A stretch of DNA of 28,832 nt from the NCBI GenBank assembly GCA_003427395.1, contig BFEA01000278.1:1710871-1739702 (forward strand). The letters are read 5' to 3'. The notes beneath the pieces are model-generated. The model saw only the letters and a list, made by a program, of their open reading frames with translations, ran no database searches and was not told the origin of the DNA. Position 1 is the stretch's first letter. Every line of letters starts with the position of its first letter. This DNA is from Chara braunii (Eukaryota > Streptophyta > Charophyceae > Charales > Characeae). Positions 18,831 to 28,297 of this stretch are shown piece by piece. Position numbers and translations under genes: made by a program.

Positions 18831-19297
18831 TCGCTAATCTTAAGGATAAAGGCATAGTGGCGTGGGTCAATTCTCAAATGACCCAGTGGGAGGAAGCCAA
18901 GATCCTCTTCCTCTGAGATGACCACTGGGCTGCAATCGGCCTAGGTATCATTTGCGACGCCTTAATTGTATTTCCTCATACGAAGGCGGTGAAGAGGCAA
19001 TGAAAGGAGTTACAGCTCCAGAAGTTAGTGCAGATGGCTTAGTCACAAATGGGCCAGAACCCCTTTGTAGACTAATATTGGTCTGAAAAGATGAAAAAAA
19101 CTCTTTGCCAACTGAAATCCCTCTTCAGAAACAGGCTGAATGATTGGAGTGGGTTTTCCCGAGGGACATAGTGGGGTATGATAGAATGACAAAGCTTATT
19201 TTTTGTTCCTTTAATTTCAAAACAAACAAAGCTCTTAGTTAGGGAACGTATCCATCCCTTTAATGTCGAGGCAAAGATAACCTCGGAGACTACGAAC

Positions 19298-20326
19298 ATG
19301 TGTGCCTACGCTCTTCACTACTTTCGTGGCATCGTGTCCACAAAGAGGCCCTTTGACCACTTCTACTCTAACTTGTCAGAGGACTCCGGCTTTTGGGACA
19401 AAACTAAGGTGAGCATGTCTACAAACACTAAAACATATATAGATGCTCCCGTTATAATCCTAGAGTTACACAGGGCAGTCAAGCAAATGGCCCTAGGGAA
19501 CTGCTTGGGTGTCGATGATATGCCGGTAGAACTGTTTCAAGCTCTAGCTTGTTGGTCCAGTTTTTACCCTTTTCTATGTCAAATCTACAAAGCCCTGAAC
19601 ACGAGTACCCTTCCTCCTAATTTGGTCAAAGGGGTGATATCTCTTCTCTACAAAAAGGTGACAGACGGGAAGTCTGAAACTACCGTCCTATTTTTGTTTT
19701 AAATGTGACGTACAAGATACTAGCTAAAACACTAACTATTAGATTAGCCTCTAAGATTCCTTCCCTAGTAGGCTGAGAGCAAGGTGCCTTTGTCAGAGGA
19801 CGCTCGATATTTGAAAACATAATGTCTAAAGTTCAGGCTTTGGAAATCACTGCTAGAGATGGAAAAAGTTTATGACAAAGTGGGGTGGGCCTTTGTGTCC
19901 ACCACACTCATTCGTATGGGCTTTGGCTCCGACTTTTTGAAGTTGGTCCATGCTATGTATGCTAACTCTATATCAATGGTCATGGTTAATGGCCAGCAGT
20001 CTGATGAATTTACCCTGACTCGTTCCCTGAGACAAGGATGTCTTTTGGCGCCCTTGCTCTTTGTGCTACAACTCGAAGTCTTGATGAATAATATTAGAGG
20101 AAACAATAATATCAGAGGACTTCAACTCAGCCCTACTCTACACTGGAAGGGGGAAGTTTTAACAGACGATCTAACAGCCGCCTGCGACAACTCTGCCTCC
20201 TCTCTTCAAGAACTAAGATTAGTGATAGATGAGTACTGTCAATTGTCTGAGGCATCAATCAACTGGAACAAGTCAGTTTACTTCCTCCACCTGCAGTTTG
20301 AGCTCAAAGTTGACCGAGGGCTGTGA
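19298..20326 (+). pseudogene. LINE reverse transcriptase domain
   Basis: Fragments in order: AVKQMALGNCLGVDDMPVEL and KGVISLLYKKVTDG (19298-19702), YRPIFVLNVTYKILAK and EQGAFVRGRSIFENIM (another frame, 19681-19860), then EKVYDKVGWAFVSTTLIRMG, FTLTRSLRQGCLLAPLLF and VLTDDLTA (19859-20326). These match fingers and palm motifs of L1-type reverse transcriptases. Two frameshifts bracket 19681-19855, with a TGA inside that piece. The catalytic F/Y-A-D-D box (20159-20170) reads LTDD; both aspartates remain but the aromatic residue and Ala are replaced. Confidence 0.88.
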
Positions 20327-22311
20327 ATTATCCCAACGGAAAACTCTGAAAGGTTTTGGGGGGTCAAAGTTTCACTTTCAGGTTGCTCCAGGGCGCAAGA
20401 TCAACTCTTGAGCGATAAAGTAGCAGCCAGAATCCACGGGTGGGTCAAGAACTACTGTCTTTCTACCTTTGGCAGAGCGCTGGTTCTTTCATTCGCAACC
20501 TTCTCCATCTAGTGGTTCCCCTGTCCATCTGTTTCTTAGGCAAGGAGGCCTACTTTACGACAACGAAAGGGGCAGCCAGATATCTTTGAAAGTCAACTGC
20601 GGAGGAAGACCAGGCATTCATCAGCAAGGTGGCCTGGGACGCTATTTGTCTGCCTCGAGCCCAAGGAGGGTCGGGCGTCCTTGACTTGCAGACGCAGAAC
20701 ATGGCTTCATTGGCTAAATGGGTCTTCAAGGCATTCTTTGAAGACTCTTCAAAAGTATGGGTAAGACTAGCCGAGTATATCCTGGCGAATGAATGGTCCT
20801 TGTTTAACCTCGAGGATACTTGGCACTGCCTCCTGTTACCGTCATACCTCAACAGGCGTATTAAATCAAGAGTTTGGTGAGGCATCTTGCTGGCTTGGAA
20901 GAGGCTGCTTCCACAGGACATCCAGTCGCCAACCTCGAGAGTTAAGGTGTTAAACCAGTGCATCTTTGAAAAACCCCTGATCTGTCAGTCGGAGGGTCCG
21001 ATGTTTCAAGCAGGCGATGGATTGGGGAACTTTGGTAAAGCTTGGGTACAAAAAGGGGTTCTCCTGATCAAACACCTTTGGGACGAAGCCAAGAATGGCT
21101 GTATTTAAGAAGAAGAGCTAAGACGAAAGTTCGCTCGCCTGCGAGGCTTTGCAACCAACAGGTCCAAGCTGATCAACGCCTGTCCTCAACACTGGTCTTC
21201 GGTTCTGAAATCTATAACTAAGAATGAATGTGGTACTTGGGTTAGAGCGGATGACGGGACTGCGTTGGTGTGGTAGGTGGTAGGACTAGATTTGCCAGCG
21301 GGTTGGAGGGTTGAAGAACGGAGAATGGGCCCCATGTCATCTGAACGCACGCCACTTGTATTTGTGCAAGAGAAGGTGGTGAATTCCACCATGGAGGGTT
21401 GAATAATGGAGAATGTCCCCCAGGTCAATTGAAGGCATGCCACTTGTATTTGTGCAAGAGAAGGTGGTGAATTCCACCATGGGCTTGGGGAAGTCGGGGT
21501 GTGGTCGGTGCAAAAACAGACAATTATTTTAGGGGAAGCAGCTTGCTTCCGAGTGAAACCTCTCCTTTTGGGATGGAGGCATGGGGATCAGGGCAGAGGT
21601 AGTCACTCCGTTGTGCCGGTACGCTCCCAAGGTGGGCATGAGGACTCTGAGATCTAGAATTATTAACACCCCAGGAGACATCGCCATGCGCAGATTCCAA
21701 AAGATGAAGGGGTCGTCGGTTCGGCCCCCCAACTGGCCGGCGTTATGGGCGGCCCGGGAAAAACTACCATCTCAAGGTCATGCCAGCTTACTTTGGCTCC
21801 AATGCTTGCAAGTGATTCCCACTGCCACATGGCTGAACTCTGGAGGGTTGGAGATTTTGGATACATGCACCAGGTGCAAATGGGGTTGGGAATCCAACGA
21901 ACATCTCTGGGTCCACTGTCCATTGGCAGACAAAGTCTGACACTGGTGTGCAACATAATACTGATTCGTTCGTATAGACAGACAATTGGGTTTGTTTCCA
22001 TCCCAGGATTCAACTACTATGAGAGTTGGGGATACGTGGCATTGGTCTGCAAAAGGGTTATAACGCAGGAAATTTGGAGAGCAAGGAATAGAGTTGTCTT
22101 CAAGAATGAGAAGGTCTCGTTCTCCCAGCAACAAGCTCGGGTCCACTCATCGGTGAGAATGATGATCAAAGTTGATTGGAAACGTTCCACAAATAGAGGG
22201 GGGTCATGCAAGCCTTGGTTTCTTAGGTCTTGTGTGAGGGAATGCGGCTTGGCTTCTCTATCCTCGGATGGGACGCTGAAATTCAAACCTTGGCTGCACT
22301 GTTCGAAATAG
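20327..22311 (+). pseudogene. LINE ORF2 C-terminal region with zf-RVT knuckle
   Basis: Frames 20629-20880, 20887-21108, 21581-21940 and 21745-22311 carry the downstream part: WDAICLPRAQGGSGVLDL, YLNRRIKSRVW, then LLWLQCLQVIPTATWL leading to the zf-RVT knuckle C-x2-C-x8-H-x4-C (CTRCKWGWESNEHLWVHC), and a tail with EIWRARNRVVFKNEK and KPWFLRSCVRECGL. The knuckle is thought to bind nucleic acid during target-primed reverse transcription. Frameshifts and an 88-bp tandem duplication (21306-21481), not a multiple of three, break it. Confidence 0.8.
21306..21481. repeat. 88-bp tandem duplication within the LINE
   Basis: GAGGGTTGAAGAACGGAGAA at 21306 recurs as GAGGGTTGAATAATGGAGAA at 21394. Both copies end in GGTGGTGAATTCCACCATG, which contains a 5-bp inverted repeat around GAATT. 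Confidence 0.9.
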
Positions 22312-22807
22312 CTCTGGCTGTAGGGGGTCGTGTTAGACGCCCCGATGGTCGAGCCTATTTGTGGTTGGGTACTGGAATAGTAATAGCAACCTTAGTCTAT
22401 ATTGAACTTTTGCCCTTTGACTAAGCAGTAGAGTCTAACAAATGTTGCAAGTCTATATTATGGAGTACGGGGTTGGAATTCCGCCCTCCACCAGACCCCT
22501 CTCTGCTGTGTTTTCATGCTAATGGTTTATTTGCCTTGTCTTCGAACAGGCAACAGAGATTACCAGATATTGCAAGTAGACCTGAAGGAGTTTTGAGGTC
22601 CTACCTAGGACTCCCCTTTTTTGTTGTGCTTCATGCTGTACTCGGAAGAATTCCTTACTTAGAAACTGAGGTCGTGGGCAAGATGGGACGCTGAACCCAG
22701 TTTCCAGCACCAACATACTCTGGGCTTTGGCCTAGCCTTCGGGTTGTTTGTCAGGTTCCTTGGCCTCGGTTTCCAAGTTTTGCAATATAAAGTTCCTATT
22801 TCTTTCC

Positions 22808-22831
22808 AAAAAAAAAAAAAAAAAAAAAAAA
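22808..22831 (+). other. Poly(A) tail of the plus-strand LINE
   Basis: An uninterrupted A-run follows TTCTATTTCTTTCC-like sequence and meets unrelated repeat DNA at 22832, the expected 3' end of a target-primed LINE insertion. Confidence 0.8.
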
Positions 22832-22901
22832 GACGAATAAAACGGGTGCTGCATCAATCTCCACTTCGTATTCATTTCGCGAATTGCACGCCTGCCCTAT
22901 A

Positions 22902-22920
22902 TGTGTGTGTGTGTGTGTGT

Positions 22921-22984
<64 letters not shown>
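22902..22984. repeat. (TG)n(GA)n microsatellite 1
   Basis: About 56 bases of TG with one AT interruption, then about 27 bases of GA. Confidence 0.97.
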
Positions 22985-22988
<4 letters not shown>

Positions 22989-23238
22989 CTCGCCGTACTT
23001 CTCACTAAATGCACAAACAACAAAAATGACAGCAGTATACATTTTCATGTTTTTAGCATATGGTTCATTGTCATTTCCAAAAATCATCAAAAAACTAAAA
23101 CGTTGGACCAAAAAACGAACCCAAAAAGAACAGAAAAAAAGCAAAAAAAAACGAAAAATAACAATAAAGGATGAATAAAACGGGTGCCACATCAATCTCG
23201 ACTTCGTCTTCATTTCGTGAATTGCACGCCTGCCCTGT

Positions 23239-23280
23239 ATGTGTGTGTGTCTGCGTGTGTGTGCGTGTGTGTATGTGTGT

Positions 23281-23340
<60 letters not shown>

Positions 23341-23349
23341 AAGAAAGAA
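23239..23349. repeat. (TG)n(GA)n microsatellite 2
   Basis: Interrupted TG-run (with CTGCG and GCG variants), then about 54 bases of GA and an AAAG tail. Long R/E or L/S frames here are artefacts. Confidence 0.97.
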
Positions 23350-23534
23350 CTACACACACGCAGCATGGGGCTCGCTCCACTACTTTTGACATGCACAAAC
23401 GACAAAACCCATGGCGGTGTACCTTTCCATGTTCTTAGGGAAGATTTACTCAGTAGTGCCCCATGCCACCACGTTCTCCAAGCTGGCGGCCTCTCTTTTG
23501 CTAAAAACGACACCATGGAGGACGACATAACAAA

Positions 23535-23712
23535 GGGCGTCACCGCAGAGGACGCGAAACGAAAAGCAAAACGAGTGGATCTTCCTGCAGAAAATGGCCA
23601 GGTTCATGGGTTTGCTATAAATACTAAATAGTAACGAGTGTATTTTGCCACCTTTCGTGGGCAGATGCACTCGTTTCGTTCTCGTTCCGTGTGGCGTGCG
23701 GCGAGACCCAAA
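23535..23712. mobile_element. MITE-like imperfect inverted repeat, about 178 bp
   Basis: The left arm (about 23535-23602, with GCGAAACGAAAAGCAAAACG and GTGGATCTTCC) is matched in inverse by 23645-23712 (GGGCAGATGCACTCGTTTCG, TTCTCGTTCCG, GCGGCGAGACCC). The centre is AT-rich. No coding capacity. It is related in sequence to the hairpin element at 25238-25360. Confidence 0.55.
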
Positions 23713-23857
23713 GTCCAACGAACTCGCCCATCAAAAGAGACAAAATTCAGAAGCCATAAAAATAAAGAAAAAAAGAAAGCAAAAGAACAACACGGACGAT
23801 GACATAGCAAAGCCCAAAGACGAACTCGCCTCAAAAAAAAAAAAACATGCGAGAAGC

Positions 23858-23889
<32 letters not shown>

Positions 23890-24365
23890 GAAAGAGAGAC
23901 CTCACCTGCTTTGTCATCATGTGTCCCTCCTATCTACGGCACCGGCGGCGAGATATTCCTCGCGATCAACGACCCTCCTCCCTCTCCACTCTACATGGCG
24001 GCCCCACATTCTTCGGCGCTCTGTGAACAATTTGGTGGAGAGAGGCCTCTGCATCCATCTCGACCGCGGGGGCCTTGCATCCTACCGTCTCCGTTTACTT
24101 TGGCGCCCGATTTTGGCGCGCAGCGGACCATCTACGGGCCTCGTTCCACTACTCGCCATCCGCCACAAACAGTGGTGAGACTTTGCGAGGCCGAAAAATG
24201 CATTTTTCTGGCAGATAAAGGCTCTTGGTTCCATTACATCGCTGCCGCCACGTGCGCTGTGGTTGCTGTCCCGGCCTGCTCCCCGGACTGTGCCGGATGG
24301 CGAGCTAATGGAACGGTGGATGCCTTCTCTTCACCATGTACTTGGACTGGAAATCACTCCAGGTG
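23713..24365. other. No gene seen; poly(A) run and unique-looking DNA
   Basis: It contains a 30-base A-run broken by one short interval (23833-23888 region). The frame at 23911-24555 has a protein-like appearance but crosses into the 403-bp repeat and shows no domain. No other support. Confidence 0.4.
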
Positions 24366-25171
24366 CAGCCAAAACTCGCCAACACTAGGGGACAACGCAG
24401 GTCGACTGTCGGGACTGCTGTGTCAAGGGCAATGGCCACAAAAAGCATGTCGAGGAGGGATGAGGAGTAGCGCCCTCCACGAAGGGCCGTTGCAGGCAGG
24501 GGAAATGGAAGGCCTTGGCGACACATCGCCAAGTGATTTTAGACCCAAATTCTGACAGCGTCCATTTCGTGGCTATTGGCGATGCAGTGGAACGAAGTCG
24601 CATCCTCCATGCCTGGCGGATGGCGAGTAGTGGAACGAGCCCTTACCTCCCCCCCATGACCGTTTCCTCCTCCTTTTCTTTACCTCTTTGCCTTTTGGCT
24701 GCGTGCAAGTGGGTCCTTGTGACACACGGGGATGGGGGCAGCCAGAGCTCAACCTGTCATCCACGTGGCAGCCAAAACACGCCAACACTAGGGGACAACG
24801 CAGGTCGACTGTCCAGACTGTTGTGTCAGGGGCAATGACCACACGAAGCATGTCGCAAAGGGATGAGGAGTAGCGCCCTCCACGAAGGGCCATTGCAGGC
24901 AGGGGAAATGGAAGGCCTTGGTGACACATCGCGAATTGATTTCAGACCCAAATTTTGACAGGGTCCATTTCGTGGCTATTGGCAATGCAGTGGAACGAAG
25001 TCGCATCCGCCATGCCTGGCGGATGGCGAGTAGTAGAACGAGGCCCTACCTCCCCCCCACGGTCGTTTCCTCCTCCTTTTCTTTACCTCTTTGCCTTTTG
25101 GCTGCGTGCAAATGGGTCCTTGTGACACACGGGGATGGGGACAGCAAGTGCTCAACCTGTCATCCACATGG
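24366..25171. repeat. 403-bp tandem duplication
   Basis: CGCCAACACTAGGGGACAAC begins at 24377 and 24780, and CATCCACGTGGC (24758) recurs as CATCCACATGGC (25161), both offsets being 403. The copies are highly similar throughout. Each holds AGCGCCCTCCACGAAGGGCC and CTGGCGGATGGCGAGTAGT. Frames repeated in the two copies are not homologous to anything I recognise. Confidence 0.92.
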
Positions 25172-25237
25172 CTGGCCTTGTACGTAAGAGGTGATGAACA
25201 TGTGGGGCTTTCTATCCTTTTTTCTTTTCCTTTCCTT

Positions 25238-25360
25238 GGGCCTCGCTGCACTACTCTCGAAATGTGCAAAACTAGAGTGAATCTTCCGCTAGAATATGGA
25301 AAGATACACGACCATGATTTTTGTCTTTTGTGCATTTCAAGAATAGTGCAGCGAAGCCCC
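25238..25360. mobile_element. Short hairpin element with about 35-bp inverted ends (MITE-like)
   Basis: GGGCCTCGCTGCACTACTCT and on to about 25271 is complementary, with few mismatches, to 25326-25360 (GAATAGTGCAGCGAAGCCCC at the outer end). The 55-base interior is AT-richer. Reverse-complemented, it aligns with 23366-23460 and more loosely with 22990-23065, so it belongs to a local family. No target duplication was recognised. Confidence 0.6.
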
Positions 25361-25594
25361 TGGGTTTTTTTTTTTTTTTTTTTGCAAAACATTTATTACA
25401 ACGGGTAAAATTGAGACCGGGGACCTCACAATTCAACCCGGAGTTATCTTGGCAGCATCAGCCAATTTAGCTTATGAGTGGCCAAGTACCATTACGAATT
25501 CACAGCAGCTCAAAATCCCAAAATCGGAGCTAGGAAATATCTAGGAACAGAGGTGACCAAAGCAGGGTCGCTGTCCTGAAATGCTACATCCGAA

Positions 25595-25623
25595 AAACAA
25601 ACAAACAAACAAACAAACAAACC
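25595..25623. repeat. (AAAC)n microsatellite in the LINE 3' region
   Basis: About seven AAAC units, plus strand. Confidence 0.97.
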
Positions 25624-25776
25624 CTTACATGTAGCCTGTCTACAACCGACAGGTGGACCCCGACGCCGGTCCGAACCTAACCCGGTACTCCCGCCACTAA
25701 CCATCCCTCTGCCTTCCTCCAGCGGAAGCAATAACCGAGTACCCAGGTTCGTACTGCTAAACTAACCTTCGTAAAA

Positions 25777-26919
25777 CTATGCATTTAGGACCAATTTCCC
25801 ATCTTCCAATTTTGCAAGTTTCCCACCTACGCCCCACATATCACAGAACCATCGATTGGATTTTCCTTTGCCCTTCCTCCTCCAGTCTGCTTGAATAAGA
25901 CGATGGAGCGATGCTCTAAATAGCACACGGATTTCTTTGTTGGACATTTCGCGGTTCTCAAAGACTCGCTGCTTTCGTTTTTTCCAGATCACTTCACAGT
26001 CAACTGCACGAGCAGCCTGGGCGACATAGCCCCATCCCTCATTTGGCTTGAGGGAGTCTGGGATTCCTCCCAGGAGGACCCATTCACGGTACCAAGACAG
26101 GCAGTCCTCGGAAATAGAAGACCAAAACTTTCTCCACCAATCTCATATTCTAGTGGAGGTTGGACAATCGTACCACACATGAGTAGTGGATTTGAATACC
26201 CACTGACACCTACTGCATGTGAGGTCGATCTTGAGCCCTCTCTAAGCTAGATTTACTGCAGATGGTGTTGCTAGCAGGGAAAGAAGCCAAAGATTAACTG
26301 ACAGTCTTGGGCTTGGGGCTACCATTAACTATTGCGAATAGCGTGTCAGGGTTTTCTCAATGGTCTGAATCTCACAGTCTAACCCCTGGCGCCACCTGGA
26401 GAGGCCACATCCCGTGGAGAGCGAGGTGGGTCAGCGACTGATAGGCCCAGAGACCGTATAACCCGTCAAAGGTAGATTTCCCCCCCTTGGACCCTCCCCC
26501 TTCCATCCCCATACCTTGGGATCTAACTTGAGGCTGGAGATCTCTTCACCATAGGCGTAAACTATACATTTCCAGTTGCCTTCATCATCACAGGTCTCCC
26601 AAACTCGAACCTGTGCTAATCCAGCAGTCAGTGGCGGGTGGCAAGGGTGTTCCTGTTGGACCAAAAGGCCCGGCTTACTTGCGTTGATTGCCACCCAACC
26701 CTGAAATTCCCTTTTCCCCATTTCATCGACACCCGTTAGCTTCCAGAAGGTTGAGGAAAACTCCGGGGAATGACTAATATACCACGTCCCAGGAGGATCG
26801 ACCCCTTCTGGGCATAAAATATCCTTCCACTGAGCTGGTATAGCTGCAATTAGCTCATATAATATTTCCTCTACATACCAAACTGGGCCTAGAATGGGTC
26901 TAAGTGCTGTTGGGGACAT
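25777..26919 (-). pseudogene. Minus-strand LINE: connection and zf-RVT region
   Basis: The frame at 26919-26431 (ILGPVWYVEEILYELIAAIP, then GTWYISHSPEFSSTFWKLTG) follows the upstream part after a single in-frame TGA at 26943-26941. Further down, fragments read VNLWLLSLLATPSAVNLA and the knuckle C-x2-C-x8-H-x4-C (CSRCQWVFKSTTHVWYDC, 26217-26164), with the same spacing as the plus-strand LINE. The end (EVIWKKRKQRVFENRE) matches that element's EIWRARNRVVFKNEK. Several stops and frame changes make it non-functional. Confidence 0.8.
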
Positions 26920-26940
26920 CCATCGCCCCTCAAGTGAGTT

Positions 26941-28160
26941 TCAAATATCACCGATTCTCAAGATGCCTTTCCCTATCCAACTACTGCCAAAGTTGTTGCG
27001 TGAGGGGGTGGCTGATAACCATTGACCCTCAGACTTAAGAATAGGAAGGTTTTCGAAAAGCGGCTGAAGTAAAACTTCCATTTTTGAAGTTGGTTGTAAC
27101 CACGAGTTGGACTTCAACTTTTTCCAGGTAAGCATTACTGCTCTCCGGAACTCAGACTTGATCTGTCTGTTCTGGTAAGAAGTCAGGAGAAAACATGTCC
27201 AAACATCAGTTGTCCATTTCATTCCTCAGCCAATATCAGTTCATCCATAGCAATCCAATGTTCTTCCTCAGGAGAACAGACCGCTCTAATCACCCATCTA
27301 ACCAGCATTGTTGTACTCTTTCGTAACGGATTAATCAGACCTGACCCCCCTTTCTTATTTGGAAAACATAAGAGATCCCAAGCCCCTTCAGACATGAATC
27401 CTTCATCCTCCCCTGCATAAGGTTTCCATACAAACTTGGCTGCCCTGCGACGAAGCAGTGAACACAAGTGTTTGCCTAGGGGTCTAACAGCCACCACAAA
27501 CCATAAAAACGCGAAGAGTGCGCCATTAATGACCATCACTCGCCCAACGACAGATAGGTGGGGGGCTTTACCCCATGTGGAAATTTGCTGCATTGACCGT
27601 TGGAGGAGAATACCTTCCTGATCTACAGTAGAGGACAACAGAGATACTTGAATCCCCAAGAATCTCTCTGACTGGTTGAAAACTATCCGTTTCATGCCCC
27701 AATTCTCCGCAGGAGTGTACTCCCTTGGAAGGAAGAAGACCGACTTAGACCAGTTAACGGATGCTTCAGAAAGATTGGAGTACTGATCTAGGCAGCTTTT
27801 CAGAGCATTCATGAAAGTGTCAGAGTTTTTTGAGATGGCGAAAAGGTCGTCTGCTAGTGCCTTCACCTTACACTGACTACGGCATGCCTCGATACCCCTA
27901 ATCTGCGGATGAACTCGAATATTACACAAGAGGCTCTCAATTTGAATTACGAATAAGAGAGGCGCTAAGGGACAATCCTGCGGTAGAGATCTTGTGAGAT
28001 GGAATGATTCTGACAGATAACCGTTCACCATTACAGGCGCCGTAGATAATAAGTACAACGCAACCACCCAATTGCATAGGTTCTCTCCAAAACTCACATG
28101 TCTTAATGTAGTGAGAACATACGTCCGGTTAACTCGATCGTAGGCTTTCTCGACAAAAGG
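26941..28160 (-). pseudogene. Minus-strand LINE: reverse transcriptase
   Basis: The longest frame (28097-27219, 292 codons) contains APVMVNGYLSESFHLTRSLP, DCPLAPLLFVIQIESLL, VKALADDLFAI, LSEASVNWSKSVFFLP, FLGIQVSLLSS and LSVVGRVMVINGALF, all typical of L1-type palm and thumb. EKAYDRVNR lies just upstream before the truncation. The catalytic box (27846-27857) reads LADD, with both aspartates present. RQGCPLAP is altered to PQDCPLAP. A frameshift near 27220 moves the reading into the 27222-26941 frame (LLTSYQNRQIKSEFRRAVML). The reverse transcriptase core is the best-preserved coding stretch in the window. Confidence 0.88.
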
Positions 28161-28297
28161 TTAATGAACCTTATATTTTTCACCGAATATATGACGAATA
28201 GAGTCTTATATGTGGTAGACCGAAGGTAAACGTATCCTTTGAGTGATCATACACTTCAGGTTTTACTTAGTCTTTTTTCAATTTTTGTATCCAGGTG
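28161..28297. other. Short spacer between LINE and satellite
   Basis: AT-rich sequence without recognised features, joining the truncated LINE to the 80-bp satellite. Confidence 0.4.

Larger units (their letters stand above)
17255..22831 (+). mobile_element. L1-type LINE, plus strand, decayed, with poly(A) tail
   Basis: Domains run in LINE order: an uncertain ORF1 zone (17255-18042), an apurinic-type endonuclease (from 18043), reverse transcriptase (about 19298-20326), a connection region, a zf-RVT CCHC-like knuckle (21866-21919), a C-terminal tail ending at a stop near 22311, about 500 bp of 3' untranslated sequence, and a 24-base A-run at 22808-22831. There are no LTRs. The 5' limit is uncertain and may lie upstream of 17255. 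No target duplication was found by eye. Every coding domain carries stops or frameshifts, so the element is inactive. Confidence 0.85.
22832..23507. repeat. 338-bp tandem duplication carrying (TG)n(GA)n microsatellites
   Basis: GACGAATAAAACGGGTG at 22832 recurs as GATGAATAAAACGGGTG at 23170. Both copies continue with CATCAATCTC, GAATTGCACGCCTGCCCT, a TG-run, a GA-run, and ATGCACAAAC. The second copy fades near 23450-23507. Confidence 0.85.
25363..28160 (-). mobile_element. Second L1-type LINE, minus strand, 5'-truncated
   Basis: Read on the minus strand it begins in the reverse transcriptase at EKAYDRV (about 28150), runs through the palm, connection and zf-RVT regions to about 25777, has a roughly 390-bp 3' untranslated part with an AAAC microsatellite, and ends in an A-run (the T-run at 25364-25383 on the plus strand). 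Loss of everything upstream of the reverse transcriptase is the usual 5' truncation of LINE insertions. It shares wording and domain spacing with the plus-strand LINE, so both belong to one broad family. No target duplication is obvious. Confidence 0.85.

Noticed and set aside
22872-23543. 223-codon minus-strand frame
   Set aside because: It is made of L/S and H/T dipeptide runs from the two (TG)n(GA)n microsatellites and has no domain.
23610-23625. TATAAATA as a promoter
   Set aside because: It is the AT-rich centre of a hairpin element and no gene starts downstream.
23911-24555. 214-codon frame near the 403-bp repeat
   Set aside because: It crosses from unique sequence into the tandem duplication, has no domain, and its neighbours in other frames are just as long.
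25400-25480. tRNA-like sequence in the minus-strand LINE 3' region (GAGACCGGGGACCTCACAATT)
   Set aside because: It resembles a T-arm region in reverse but no cloverleaf closes; it may only be LINE 3' sequence.
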